A DNA stretch of 58,074 nucleotides from Seminavis robusta (taxonomy: Eukaryota; Bacillariophyta; Bacillariophyceae; Naviculales; Naviculaceae), in assembly GCA_903772945.1 (NCBI GenBank), contig CAICTM010000589.1, positions 1 through 58,074 of the forward strand, given 5' to 3'. This document shows, in pieces, positions 22,194 to 33,690 of the stretch (position 1 is the first letter of the stretch; the number at the start of each line of letters is the position of its first letter). The notes below the pieces were generated by a model, which worked only from the letters and a program-made list of their open reading frames with translations, did not search any database and was not told where the DNA came from. Both the position numbers and the translations under genes were made by a program.

Positions 22194-25100
22194 GGGACAT
22201 GCCAGGCGACCTCATGGTGAGAGACACTGATGGTGTGCGCAAACCCTTGCCCAGAAAGGAACCAGGTGAAGCAGAGAAATGGCTGGGCTTCCTCCCTGGC
22301 CCCAATGGCTCCTCCAAGCCACAGATAGCATACCTGACTGAGAAGGTGAAGGCATTCTGCAACAAGATTCGCGGCTGTGGTCAAGCAGAAAAGAACGATG
22401 TCTGGATCACCACCACCACCACCATCATGAAGACTCTGGACTATCCGATGCGGGCCATCCGATTGACACACTCTGAGTGGGACAAGATGATGACCCCACT
22501 TTGGTCCACAGTTCTCCCCCGTGCAGGCTTCTCCACCAACTTCCCAAGGAAGGTGTTGTACGGCCCCACCGAGTTCCAAGGCATGGGCATCATGACCCTT
22601 GGCTGAGGCAAGAACTAGAACACATCGGCACTTACTGGGACAAACTCACCCGATTGGACACGCAAGGCCAGATCATGGAGATAGCCATGGAGCAATTCAG
22701 ACTTGAACTGGGCAGTGACAAACCCATCACTGCGCTCCCTTACAAGCAGTGGGGGCATGCACGCCCCATGTTGATCAAAACAATGTGGGATCCTGGACAA
22801 ACTGGCCTCTCGATCGAAGATGCAACTGCCAAGCCCCAACTGTACGACAGAACGACAGATTCATTATGGATGCCTTTGCAGAAGCAGGATACAAAGGTGA
22901 CATGCTTAGGCAGCTCAATGTGGCCAGAATGTACCTCAATGTCATTACACTCAGTGACATTGCGGACGCAGGTGGACAACACTACGACTGGAGAGCTTCA
23001 AACGGTGAGAATTGAACCACACTTGCACAGCTTGGAATGGCCACGCCAGCCTCCATCTTTGCCTTTAGCAGTTAGACCAACTGGAAAATAGTGTGGAAAC
23101 TTGCTTCCTAGAGGGTGACACGGACAAACCCAACAGGAGATTGAAACCACACCTCCATCTGGGACACTGGATACAAGACCCCATACCACCTGGCCCTGGA
23201 TGTACAAGCCCGTGTCCCACACCTTGTACCACGGGAAGGACTGCTGTGGCAGGAATACACCGGAATTGGAACGGAACTCGATTGAAGCGTTTCGAAGGTC
23301 GACCGTTGAGAGAAAACTGGGAGGCTCGATGGACTGATGTTGCACCTCAGGTGACCCCATTGTACCGACTCCCCTGGCCCACCAGACCAACAACTCTGTG
23401 AGTACCAGACTGTTTCCTTCAACGCCGAATCAACCGCAACCGCCCCACCACCCAGAGGAGGTATCCTTCCAGTGGTCCTTTCCCTCCCCCTCCCACACTG
23501 CCCCACCGGATGATGAGGAGACGATGAAGTCCCCCCCACATCCCACCCCTCTCCAACACCTCTGTGATTGACAAACTCCCCAGCAGTGACAAGTGGCATT
23601 CCAGCACACCACCCTCCCAGAGGACGACGGTATGAAGGTGGCAATGCAATCCTTACGGCAAGGCAGTGGCAGTCAGTGAGGGTCATACAAGAACGATTCG
23701 GCACAGCTGCATTCGTGCTAGAAGGCAACGACGCAGAAGGAAGAATCAAGGCGAACTGTGTGTCCCAGGCTCCCCAAAAGACCACTCATCCCTTTGAAGT
23801 GAACTGGCGGGACTGGTGGCTGTGATGCTGATGTCCGCACTCTGGTCCATCGCTTCGACCTCTCCAGTGGAAAGATCATCATAGGCTGTGACGGCCAAGC
23901 AGCACTGAAAGCACTGGAATCCATCTGGAACCAACCAGCAACAAAAGGACTGACCTGCGGTGAAGGCAGAGCATCCTGAAACAACTACGGAAGCGCAAAG
24001 TGCAAGTTCTGTACCGTTGGTGAAAGGGCACCAGGATGAAGACAAGAGACCCACCCGGCGACTCCGACCGGAGCTGCGCGTGGAACGACCTCCATCATGG
24101 TGTCTGGACCGATGGGCTATTCTGAATATAGAGATGGACACCAGGGCAAAAACACACTGGGACCTGCACCAGTTCACCCCTTTCCCCAACATCCCATTCA
24201 CCATGAACGCGTGACAATCAAGTTAAAGGCGCGAAACTCGCGCGATTCCACCTGAGAGAAGTTCACACACTCCTGGAGAAGCTTCCATCAAAGCCCACTG
24301 GAAAAACAACGTGAAGAACGGGTTCGCGATGTTGCACTACTCCACCGAAGCATGGAACGACAAGTGGCAACGCACCAACTGGACTGCCCACGGCCGGGCT
24401 TCAGAAGCAGCCCCGCCGGCACACAACGTTGGGAACCAAACACGCCTCAGGGACACTGCGGGGTTCGGACGGATGCAACTTCGAGAAAGTGGCAAGACCA
24501 CAGCAACTGTCCGCGATGCGGAGCTCGAAAGATGAAGACACCCTCCACGTGACTACTCTGTGACTCCACCAATGCTCCAGCGGAATGGAAGAAACAGATG
24601 ACGGAGCTGAACAAGTGGAGGAAGAAGAGGCACACCCACCCCAGACTCCGAACCAAGATACTCCTACACCTCAACCGGTGGCCACAAGGCGACACCACTC
24701 CACCACACCCAGAATTCCAACCTCCATCCGCCAACATCGCCGGACAAACCAACTTGGCTGGTGGAATTGTTAACTTGGCAGGGTCTCCCAAACCTTCCAA
24801 CACATCCAAACACACACCCCTGCAACGACTCAAGAAGAACAGGGATGGACCTGGCCTGGACCAGCGACTCCTCATCAAACAGATCTGGAGCCTACACTTC
24901 AACCTTTGAACAACCGAAATGAACCGTCCATGGCACTACCCTAACTCCCACCCAACTATCCAACGGGACACTCTACAGCGAACGGGTTCGACAACAGTAC
25001 ACCCAAGGCACCATAGGCCTACTCCCCGTCGACACACTGGAGGAGTCCCCCGACCCCAAAACCCACACCCTTTCATTCACTATCGACCAGACGAAGCGAT

Positions 25101-25200
25101 GGCTTGACTCTACCTCCCTGGCCCGAAAAGAGTTCCAGAAGCAACTTCCTCCAGCGAATCGACACGCATCCAAAGGCAACAGCAACTGATGATCACACAT
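22079..25200 (+). pseudogene. LINE B ORF2 C-terminal half: RT thumb, RNase H, zinc motif (decayed)
   Basis: Successive frames continue ORF2: 22079-22606 (MVRDTDG, FPRKVLYGPTEFQGMGI), 22477-23091 (RQELEHIGTYWDKL) and 22749-23015 (RMYLNVITLSDIADAGG, equivalent to LINE A RLYFQVVTVADITTACG). Between 23690 and 24200 lie RNase H pieces: GTAAFVLEG, SELAGL, GCDGQAALKALES and a KGHQDED-MD-RAK-like end. Near 24500 NCPRCGA plus a downstream His/Cys gives a zinc motif like that of LINE A. At least four frame changes and several stops are present. RNase H would remove the RNA from the cDNA hybrid. The region is clearly homologous but not functional as read. Confidence 0.75.
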
Positions 25201-25530
25201 ATTTAGTCTTAATCCGGATTAGGCCACCGCCCCCCGGTCACTCCACAGGAGGCACTTCCACTGTGAGTAGACGGAGAAACAAGACCTGTCCCTCTCGTTG
25301 GGGACGGAGTGAAAGACGAGCGTAGACTTAGTTAGCTAGTACCATCGTGCTTCTATGAGTACATCCTCTTGTTCCAATGAAATGAATGCTATCCCCCTCG
25401 TGTCGTGCGAACACCACAAACGACTCAGTTGCTTGGGCCCTCGGGCTCTGATTCGTACCAGGCGTTGACTAAGGGTCCTCCGGACCAGAAGGTAGTCTGC
25501 CTAAAACTAGTACTTTTTATATTTCTTATG
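25201..25530 (+). other. LINE B 3' untranslated region
   Basis: This is non-coding sequence after the last ORF2 frame. GGGCCCTCGGGC, CGGACCAGAAGGTAGTCTGCCT and AAAACTAGTAC near 25434-25515 parallel the 3' end of LINE A at 54510-54580 (GCGCCCTCGTGCGC, CGGATCGTCTGACGAGG, TTTAAAATA). The palindrome GGGTCCTCCGGACC at about 25471 could form a hairpin. The exact 3' end is taken near 25520-25530 because the parallel stops there. No target-site duplication was established. Confidence 0.5.
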
Positions 25531-26309
25531 CCCATATTTGTCTTCAGTGCTATTGTTGATATGGATGTTCCTATTCTTGCACCAATACTTCAGTGAGTGT
25601 TGACCAAATTCTATCAGAAAGCTTTCTGAACCAATTGTACCTAGGAGGTATCGCTGGAGGTCTGAGCATCGAGTACATCGGCACTACTGATTGGGAGACT
25701 TTGGATGAGTCAAGCAATGTTGTGTCATTTCGGGAGCAGGTTCTTATTAATCCTGATCTTACCAAACAGACACCCTAATCCCTCAAGCTTTCTTGTCCCA
25801 TCAAGGATTTGACCAAAAGACATGCAAACTCAGCGATCACTTAAGAGATACCACGACCATGCTGAAGGCATCACGGGAGGAAAGAAAATGACTACAAGAT
25901 TGTTTGACTCCAGTTTTTCTACACGACTTACTCTGTTCCCAAAAGGGTAAAGGCACTCTCTCCTCTACAAGCAATGACTTAGTTCTTCATACCACAACCT
26001 GAACCTTTCTACATTGACAAAATCTGCTGCAATGGCATTACAGTTGGGACATCTGTCCTGTCTCCCATGTCAGTTCTCTTGGGCTGGGTGGTTTCTTAGA
26101 CAAAAGAGTGCTTGGTTTGCTTAGAAGAAAAGTTGGTGACCATCCGAAATGCTGCCGCTTTGTCAAAAATGGAAACAAGTCAGCACAAATGACGACACTA
26201 CTGTCACCAAGAAGCTTCCAGCAAACAGGGAGCCCTCAAGAAAGGAACAGTTGGAGCCAGTATGACAACAATTCAGTGAACCAATTGGAGTCACGAGTGA
26301 GATGGAAGA
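25531..26309 (+). other. Unrecognised stretch before the copia remnant
   Basis: A short frame at 25593-25778 (FLNQLYLGGIAGG, IEYIGTTDWETL) and broken frames after it look protein-like but match nothing I recognise. The position suggests the copia Gag/protease part, or the host sequence into which LINE B landed. No copia 5' LTR like 29278-29429 is present here. Confidence 0.3.
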
Positions 26310-29213
26310 TTGAAGACACTGCAGGCAAGGGAACAGACAGCAATAAGTTCTGGTGAACTTCAATATTTTGTGATCGAGCATCAGCAGCCATCTTGCCATC
26401 ACCAAGTTAAATTGAATGCTTCTGATTCTATCATGGCCAAGGGAAGCATACGAACGATGGTGTCTCGAACATGTGGGTTGTGGTTCAGGCATATCACACT
26501 GACAATGCATCTACAAAAGCCAAGCATATGTCCAACATCTTAGGGACCACCATCAATCAATCAGATACTCTGCAACCGGTGCCAAATGCAGAATGGGGTT
26601 TCTGAGGGACCATTAGAATTGTAGTAACCAAAGCTAGAACAATGATGATCCTGCTGCACTTCTATGGCCGAAGTTGATGATGAATCCCTTTGGCCCTTGG
26701 CAGTCTCTCATGCAGCACACCTTTAAACCACACTCCGAATTCAGTCACTGGCATTGCTCCCATTGAGATATTTTCCAGAACTGTCAGTGATGGTCAGTTA
26801 TCAGAAATGCCCATTCATGGGGATGCCCTGCCTATGTTTTGGAACCTCGGCTTACCAGTGAAGGAGGAAAGATTCCAAATGGCAGCCCAGGTCCAGGAAG
26901 GGCCAATATGTTGCACCTCACCTGTCCATTCAGAAAATGTTGGGTTGATCCGCAACCTTACAACCGGATACCTTTCGCCCCAGTACCATCTTGTCTATGA
27001 TGATTGGTTTGAAAAAGTTTACTCTTCAGAAGATCAACCACCTCAGATGGACCAACATGTGCATCTTCCAACGCTTCGAACCCTCTTTGATGAGGACACC
27101 TCCACCTCCTTAGCAGACGAGTGGCTTACTCCAGAGGAAAAGGCCATCAACCAACACCGATCTCAACTTCAGAAGCTTCGACAAGGGAGAAAGTTATGGC
27201 AGGATGACAAGAGCAAAGGGATGATCTACATTTTCAACTCCGTCTCCAGCACAGCCCCAGGTTTCACACAGGGAGATTCCAGACCGCTGCCATTGCTTCA
27301 GACCCAACAATTGCTTCGTCTTGGACAAGGGAACTCCCATCGTCAGCACTCCCACCACAGATGTTCCCATCGAGGCAATCCCTGTCGCTGCCCCACGTCG
27401 GAATCCAGTAGGACAGATCACAACAAGAAGCCTGAGATTCTGAACATGGACCCAAAACTGAAGACTTATGCACGCCCTTCATCCCTGCTCAGTTGTGCTT
27501 AGCTATGACCTTTGGAATCACTCCAATTTCAGGGCACATGCTGCAAGCTCAGGTAACTGGAATTCACCCTTGACCAACACCCAGGAATCGTTTCATCCTG
27601 CCTTCTTCAAAGCCCACTGGCTCTCAAGGCAAAACTTCCAGAGACCCTGATCTCCCATCTCTTAAGGAATCTTCTGGCAGCAATGGACAAGAAATTGCCA
27701 GCCTTGAAGGCAAAGGGACTTGGCACATCGGACAACGTTCTTCAATGCCCTCACACTCAAGGCAGTTCCCGGAACATGGGTACAACGAATCAAGAGGTTA
27801 CCAGATGGCCAAATGAACAAGTTCAAATCTAGATGGTGCTGCAGAGGTGACCTCAGTCCTATGAAGGCACCGCATATTCTCCCTTGTCGGTTGGCCCACT
27901 GTTAGAGCCGGTCTTTTCTTGCAGCTGCCATGGATGGGAATCGAGACAAGTTGATTTTACTTTTGCTTTCTGTCAGAGTCCTCAGCCTGCCGATCAGCCA
28001 TTGTACATGGATTGCCTCAGTACTATCGAACCAAAGATTATGAAGGACAGGACTGTGTTTTGAAACTTGACAAGTCTATCTATGGGCAGACCGATTCACC
28101 CAAATTATTCTATGAGCATCTATGTCGTGGGATGTATCCAACTTGGTTTCGAAACCTCAGAAGCAGACCCCTGTTTATTTATTTATTCATAAGGAGCATC
28201 AACTCATGTATTAAATTATTGTGATGACAAATCTGGCTCCGTCCGGACAATGATCTGATGAGTCCTATGTTGGACACTCCAGAAACTTGGATATATCTCA
28301 CCATGGAAGACAAGGGAGACATCTTTGGATTCCTTGGTATTAATTTTGAAAGACAGGGAGACAATGTGGAATTGATCAAAAGGGGCTCATCAAAACAAGG
28401 TTATTGAATACACTGGCATGTCTGAAGCCAGCTCTAAGCTTTCTCCTGCTGCCACCGATCCGCTCGGCGCTGACAAACTGGGTGCCCCATTTGAAGAAGA
28501 GTGGAGCTATCCAGCTGTAGTTGGGATGCTGCATCCAACACTCGCCCAGCCATCACCTTTAGTGTACATCAGGTAGCACGATTCAGCCACAACCCCAGGC
28601 ATTCCCATGCTCAAGCCATCAAACGAATCATTCGGTATTTGATTGGCACAAGTGACAAAGGCATTTGTTTTAGCCCTAAGCTTGATCAAGGACTTGATTG
28701 TTGGGTGGATGCTGACTTCGCGGGGTTGTATGGATATGAGGATGATCAGGATCCTGTATCCGTCAAGTCTCGCACTGGTTTTGTTTTGACTTTGTTTGGG
28801 TGCCCTATCATTTGGTCCAGCAAACTGCAGACTGACATTACTTTGAGCTCCACTGCTGCTGAGTATGTTGCCTTCAGCATGTCAATGAGGGAGCTGCTTC
28901 CTATGCGAGCCTTGCTCAAAGAAATTGGTAACAAACTGAACATGCCCGTAATTACTGACAGTCTCGTGCGCTCTACAGTGTTCGAAGACAACCAAGGTTG
29001 CCTGTCTCTTGTGAATGTTCCCAAGATGTCAGCACGCAACAAGTATTTGGCATTAAAGTACCACTTCTTTAGGTCAAATATCGGGGAGTCAAAGGGCATC
29101 GTGGCCAAGTACATTCCGACTCTGGAACAACGGGCCGACATTTTCACTAAGGGTCTTCCGGCTCCACAGTTTGCGGTCATTCGAAAGCTCCTCATGGGGT
29201 GGTAATTTACCTC
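26310..29213 (+). pseudogene. Ty1/copia pol (integrase, RT, RNase H), 5' part decayed
   Basis: Frames in order give the integrase core (VIEHQQPSCHHQVKLNASD, then a YHTDN-like piece near 26490), the integrase C-terminus in 26690-27502 (HTPNSVTGIAPIEIFSR, GYLSPQYHLVYDDWF), and the RT with LDKSIYGQTDSPKLFYEHL at 28075-28140 and a YCDD box near 28216. The RNase H is open at 28501-29205: CWVDADFAG, LSSTAAEYVAFS, FEDNQGCLSL, LKYHFFR, QRADIFTKGL and LLMGW then UAA. This is the integrase-before-RT order of Ty1/copia, and the wording resembles diatom CoDi elements. Many stops break integrase and RT; only the RNase H frame is intact. A polypurine tract (AAGGGAG, 29271-29277) and the 3' LTR follow directly. 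Confidence 0.88.
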
Positions 29214-29277
29214 AGCACTTTGCTGGGGACTCTCTCCTATCGTTTCTTGCGACAGCTTCATTTCAGCTGTAAGGGAG

Positions 29278-29429
29278 TGCGACGGGATACAGCTTACAAT
29301 TCAGCTTTACAGCTTTACTATTTGCAGGCTTGTTCTAGAAAATAATCAATAACTGCTCATTTATTTGGAAATACAAACTTTACATCTCTTAGATCCTTAG
29401 ACTAGTCAATGCACAATGGTATTGTCGCA
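29278..29429 (+). mobile_element. Copia 3' LTR, 152 bp
   Basis: It begins TGCGACGGGATACAG and ends GGTATTGTCGCA, so the ends form the inverted repeat TGCGAC...GTCGCA. It sits right after a polypurine tract and the pol stop. A second copy of exactly the same length and about 90% identity lies on the minus strand at 55979-56130, which fixes both ends. It is inserted inside the Gag-like gene copy 2, whose frame resumes immediately after it. The matching 5' LTR was not found, so the left part of the element is lost. Confidence 0.85.
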
Positions 29430-29458
29430 AATATGAGTCAACTCTGCGCTCGGTCTCC

Positions 29459-29474
29459 TGTCACCTTCACCTTC
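29459..29474 (+). repeat. Target-site duplication of LINE A minus copy, left
   Basis: TGTCACCTTCACCTTC here and again at 31827-31842 flank LINE A. The Gag-like coding sequence is continuous if one copy plus the LINE is removed, which confirms the boundaries. Confidence 0.92.
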
Positions 29475-31826
29475 GAAAATAACGAAGTTTTATCATTTAG
29501 GCTGCACCTCAATAGACCACCCGCTGAACGGAGCCATATTGAACCGGAGTACCTCAGACGTACAAGGACGCCCACATAGGAACCGGCCTAGTGCAAGCCC
29601 CCCACCGGAGAAGTTTAAAAACTCCGGAGGGTGCTTTGCAGCTAACTAACAACCCTTGGCTGGATTGCCATCTATTTCTACGGTAAGACCCCCTTTGTGC
29701 ATAGTCACCCCGTGTCAGTGTTCTGCTCGGTGCGTGCATGCTCGTCCCTGAGTGCCTTGTCGACGACGGGCAGCCAATTGGCAAGCCACGCTTTGATGTC
29801 GCCTGGGCCCTTTGCCATTTGCTCGTCAAGCGGTCGCTTGAAGATAAAATCCACCAGCTCCGCTGGGATCAGATCCGCTTTCTCGTAGATGAGTTCCACC
29901 TCCCGCTGAAGCTGTTCGTGCTTCTTCTTCCACTGGTCTTCCCTGTCTTTGCCATGCCTGGCAGCATTTCGATCCTCCCACAGGTTCCACCACTGCTGGA
30001 TGAGCAGTGAGGCTAGGTTGGTGACCCAGAGCTGCCTGGTCTTGGTTGTCTCCTGGGAGCCGACCAGATGCAGATATGCATCTTGATGCTTAGCCCAGTG
30101 TGTGGACAAACGTCCTCTCAGGAAGTTATCCCAACCAATGAGATTTTGAGTGTCAACAAGGTCCCTATACCTGTCTGGGTAATGCCATGGGTGGAGGAAT
30201 CGATCTTCAAAATGGTATTGTAGTCGATCCAGAACAATTTCCAGGAGGAAGGGGTCTGTGGAATCCTTGCGCAACTTTGTGCTGATCGCACGTTGCATGG
30301 TCCCTCGCCACAAATCCACGTCAACATGCGGGCATCGGTAAACATGGGTCTCAGTTTCATGATCACCGCCGCAACGGGGACAGTGGTGATCATACTTGGG
30401 GTCGTCTCGGTGGATCCGTTTCCCAACTGGCAACAATTGGAATAGAAACTTCACAATTGTCGGTTTGTGGATCTCGTGACGGTTGACAGCTCGACCATGG
30501 GCTGTCCAATCAACCAGTGCAGGGGTGTCCTCGTCCCAGTCGGGATTCAGTTTGACAATGTGGTCGAACAAGGGCTGGTCGTTCCTGAGATGCCGCAGGG
30601 TTCTGGGAAGCTTGTATGTGCATGTTCCTCTGGGAAGGTGCAGCTGGGCCAAGTTGGCCGGAAATCGGAGTACCTTGGAGTGATCCTGTTTGATGTGTCT
30701 GGTCATGTAACTGCCTGCCAGTTTGTCAGCTCTGCAGTTCAGTTGTGCTTTTAGGGGTAGTGTTTCAATGGCCTTTTGCTTGTCCTGGTGCGATTTGATG
30801 TGCTCCATCTTGGGCACTGTGACGGCAGCCCGAAACGAATCCTCGATCTGTTGCAGGACATCCCAGTCGGAGTCCAACGAATCATTGGGGTACCAGCCCT
30901 TGTACTCGAGACAGCTAGCGCACTTATTTGTAACCGATTCATTGTCCCATAAGTGTACACAATTCTTCATGCTGGTCTGATTGTAGAACTCCAGCAGTCG
31001 TCGAAGAAGGCAAGTAGGGGATAGAATGCCGTAAGCCTCCGCCCTGTAGGAAGTCGGAACCATACCAAAAACTGGACCAGAGCACCGAAGCACAATCTGA
31101 CCGCGATTGTCTGCCAGAACCCAAGCAAAACTCGCCTTGCCGGCGTCAATGTCTGCAGCCCCATCGCTGGCCACCCAGAAGGGCATGGCGGTGACAATTT
31201 GCAGGACTGAGTAGGCGTCCACCATCCACTCAAGCTCGTCATAGAGAGCTGTTTCCCAAGGCTCCAAAGTGGCAAGGAAATCCTCAAATGTTGTTGGTGT
31301 GGGTGGTAGTGGACGAGCAGGAATGCCTGCTGTGAAACCACTACCAACGACCACTGTCTCACGCTTGTTGAAGAGGGTCAGGTCCAGGACTCGCGCTTCC
31401 CAGAGTCTGGCTGGACAGAGGTGCAAGATCGGGGGAAGTAGGGATCCAGTGGCACCGAGTTGTGTAGGATGCTGGCGTCCAGGTAGATCTCATCTCCGAA
31501 CTCCCAGCGATGAACTGTCCGTTCCTTGTTCGGGACGGGATATTGGAACATCCAGAATTCGGACTCTTCATTGTCAACTTGTTGATAGACGACGTTGGCA
31601 TCGACTTCGTAGAAGAACCTGTGGCGCATCCGGAGCTTGTCAGCAGAGACTAGCCACCTCCCCAGGGGTACATCCAACGTCAGATTCGGAGCGAAGAGGG
31701 ATAACGCTTTCCTCCACAACCACCAAGTCCTGGGATCCCTGGGTCTATCTTGAAATCTCTTGAAGTAGGTGGTGCGAGGCATCAGAGGACTGGAAAAGCC
31801 ATGCCAGAACTCCTCCCGGATGTAGG
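29475..31826 (-). mobile_element. LINE A, 5'-truncated copy (2352 bp), minus strand
   Basis: The element starts (minus sense) at TYIREEFWHGF, deep inside ORF2, and ends in a 3' untranslated region finishing CGTTATTTTC. It is flanked by the 16-bp duplication TGTCACCTTCACCTTC, and it lies inside the Gag-like gene in the opposite orientation. It is the same family as 50758-54598 (near-identical protein, same 3' untranslated region). 5' truncation is typical of target-primed reverse transcription. The 3' untranslated region (29475-29704) holds a hairpin with arms CACCCTCCGGAG and CTCCGGTGGG. Confidence 0.93.
29705..31826 (-). pseudogene. LINE A ORF2 C-terminal part: RNase H and zinc motif
   Basis: The frame 29705-31426 is open for 573 codons and contains a cellular-type RNase H: WVASDGAADIDAG (Asp), YRAEAYG (Glu), LWDNESV (Asp), and SHQDKQ with NCRADKLAG. 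It then has HHCPRCGGDHETETHVYRCPH, a CxxC...HxxxC zinc motif, and a helical C-terminus ending NTDTG UGA. The N-terminal piece, 31378-31826, is in another frame. Compared with the plus copy (DSGKRRVLD), one base is missing near 31400. At the RNase H site where the plus copy has a UGA, this copy keeps Trp (SFAWVLADN). It cannot make a full enzyme but could still encode the RNase H segment. Confidence 0.88.
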
Positions 31827-33690
31827 TGTCACCTTCACCTTCATTCTCCAAGGGAATGAAGGCAATGTCCACATTGGTCAATCGCTCTACGCCTATCCTG
31901 TGAATCAGAGTCAAGCTTTGCCCTACAATAATCTCTACGCCATCGTGGTTGGGAACGACCTTCGAAGCACCATCACAGTTGTTCTCCCCATGTCAGCCTT
32001 CGAACGCACGAATGATGTCACCTGCCACAACTTGACTGTCATCGACGGCGCCACCATGTTCACTCATGCTCCAAACCCGGTGCTCCACAGTGGTCCCAAC
32101 GGAGGAGGAACCGCTGACACCGATGTGTTCCGTGTCCGACGTGTGATGCCTCATCCTACCTACTTGTCGGAAGCTCTTTTGACTGCCAGACCCGAAGGGC
32201 AGTTCAGCCTTCCTCAATTTCGCGCTGAAGTGCTCACCCCTGAACTCGGACACGCTGATGCCACACGAGTGGCCAACATCACCCCGATTGCCCTGTGGTT
32301 CCGAGCCTGCTGCACCCAATTGGTGAATGGACACTCCGCCATCAGCAACATCGCTGCGAACTTGGCTGCCCCCATCAGCGTTAACGCTCTCCAACGTAGC
32401 ACGAATCGCGTGACCTCTCCTTATTTGAATGCCTTGGGAGCTGTGGGACCTGGTCTCATGAATGCCACCTTCAATGCGGGAATCACAAACCTACGTGATA
32501 CTCTTGAAGCCACTGTCGAACAACAACTTCAATACGACCGTGAAAAAAGCAACAAGACCTTCACGGAAAAATTCGGGGCTGCCTTGGCCACTCGCATCCA
32601 CAACCTCTGCAACGTAGCCGATGATGCGCACCTTCCAGTCATTCACCGTCTGCTCGCGAAGTCCCCTAAGGGGAACGAACATGGATCCTGCAAGCTCAAC
32701 TGGATGAACGCACCCAGGCCTCAGCGCTACCCATCAACCTCGCCAGCAAGCCCCTCGTCACTGGACACATTCTGGATCGCGTCTTCCGCAGGTACTTCGT
32801 GAACGGTCCGGGGACCACCCTGGGCGAAGGCCTCTCCCCCTTCTCTGTCGTGTGCCAAGGCCATTCGGAGGCAAAGACAGTCCAGGACCTAGCCAACCGA
32901 GCGGAGTATGTTGAGAAAGGTGCCTCCATCACCCTGGAAGATGCCATCGCCATCACTTCCACCGACGTCAAGTTTCCCACCGACGCTTGCAGCGCTGAAG
33001 AAAAACTCTGGCATCTCCATCGTGATAGACGCCTTCCATGGAGGAAACCATCCAGTCTCCCGCTCTGTGCGAGATGTGGCCCTCTCGCTGGGATCCTAGT
33101 ACCTCAACTCCATCCATGGCCTACACACTGACAGCCAAAGTGTGGTGGTGGACTTGTGCGGTCCCATCCTATTCGACGTCCAGCAAGATTACTTCCTGTG
33201 GGTCAATGAAGCTATCCTAAATCCGGGCGCTGCTGCCCCCAACTTTGGAGCTCTCACTGGACTCGTACAGTCCTCCCATGCCTTGTGTCTCGCTGAGCTC
33301 CCTGCTCACTGGTATTCGTTCTTCAAGCCCGCTCCCGAGCCACCTATAGCAAGAAGCCTGCCGGAGCGAACTAACAGCGAGCGGGAGCACACCCCATCAC
33401 CAACGTCCATGATGATGAGGATCTCCTGAAGCGCTTCCAGGACTCTGGTTTCCGCTCCATCACTGAGATGACCAAGGACCACCAGTACACTATCTCCAAG
33501 CACGGTGGTCAAGACGTCTGTATGGCGTGGGCTCTCAAAGGCAGCTGCACTTCCGGATGCAAGCGTGCTGTCACCCACAAACAAGCGTTACTCAGCGACT
33601 ACGGTGCAGAAGCTCCACACTCTCCTCACGGACTTTGGAGTTGCTGATCCGCAGCCCTCATCTGAGAACTGAAATCGGACGTGTTCACTT

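Larger units (their letters stand above)
29430..33690 (+). pseudogene. Gag-like retroelement protein, copy 2, split by copia and LINE A
   Basis: The reading frame starts after the copia LTR (ANMSQLCARSPVTFTF at 29430-29474), is cut by LINE A (29475-31826) and resumes in register at 31827-32802 (LQGNEGNVHIGQSLYAYP, LATRIHNLCNVADD). After a frameshift near 32690 it continues at 32799-33300 (LSPFSVVCQGHSEAK, DVQQDYFLWVNEAIL). Near 33400-33640 comes LLKRFQDSGFRSITEMTK and CMAWALKGSCTSGCKRAVTH (33519-33578), a C-X8-C-X3-C-X5-H zinc finger. The N-terminal part is missing, as expected if the copia element inserted within the gene. Zinc finger and repetition suggest a nucleic-acid-binding Gag/ORF1 role. 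I do not recognise a named family. Confidence 0.62.

Noticed and set aside
31750..31830. Start MKSLEVGGARHQ for the Gag-like protein copy 2
   Set aside because: Those residues are antisense LINE A sequence; the duplication at 31827 shows the Gag-like frame comes from 29430-29474 before the LINE.
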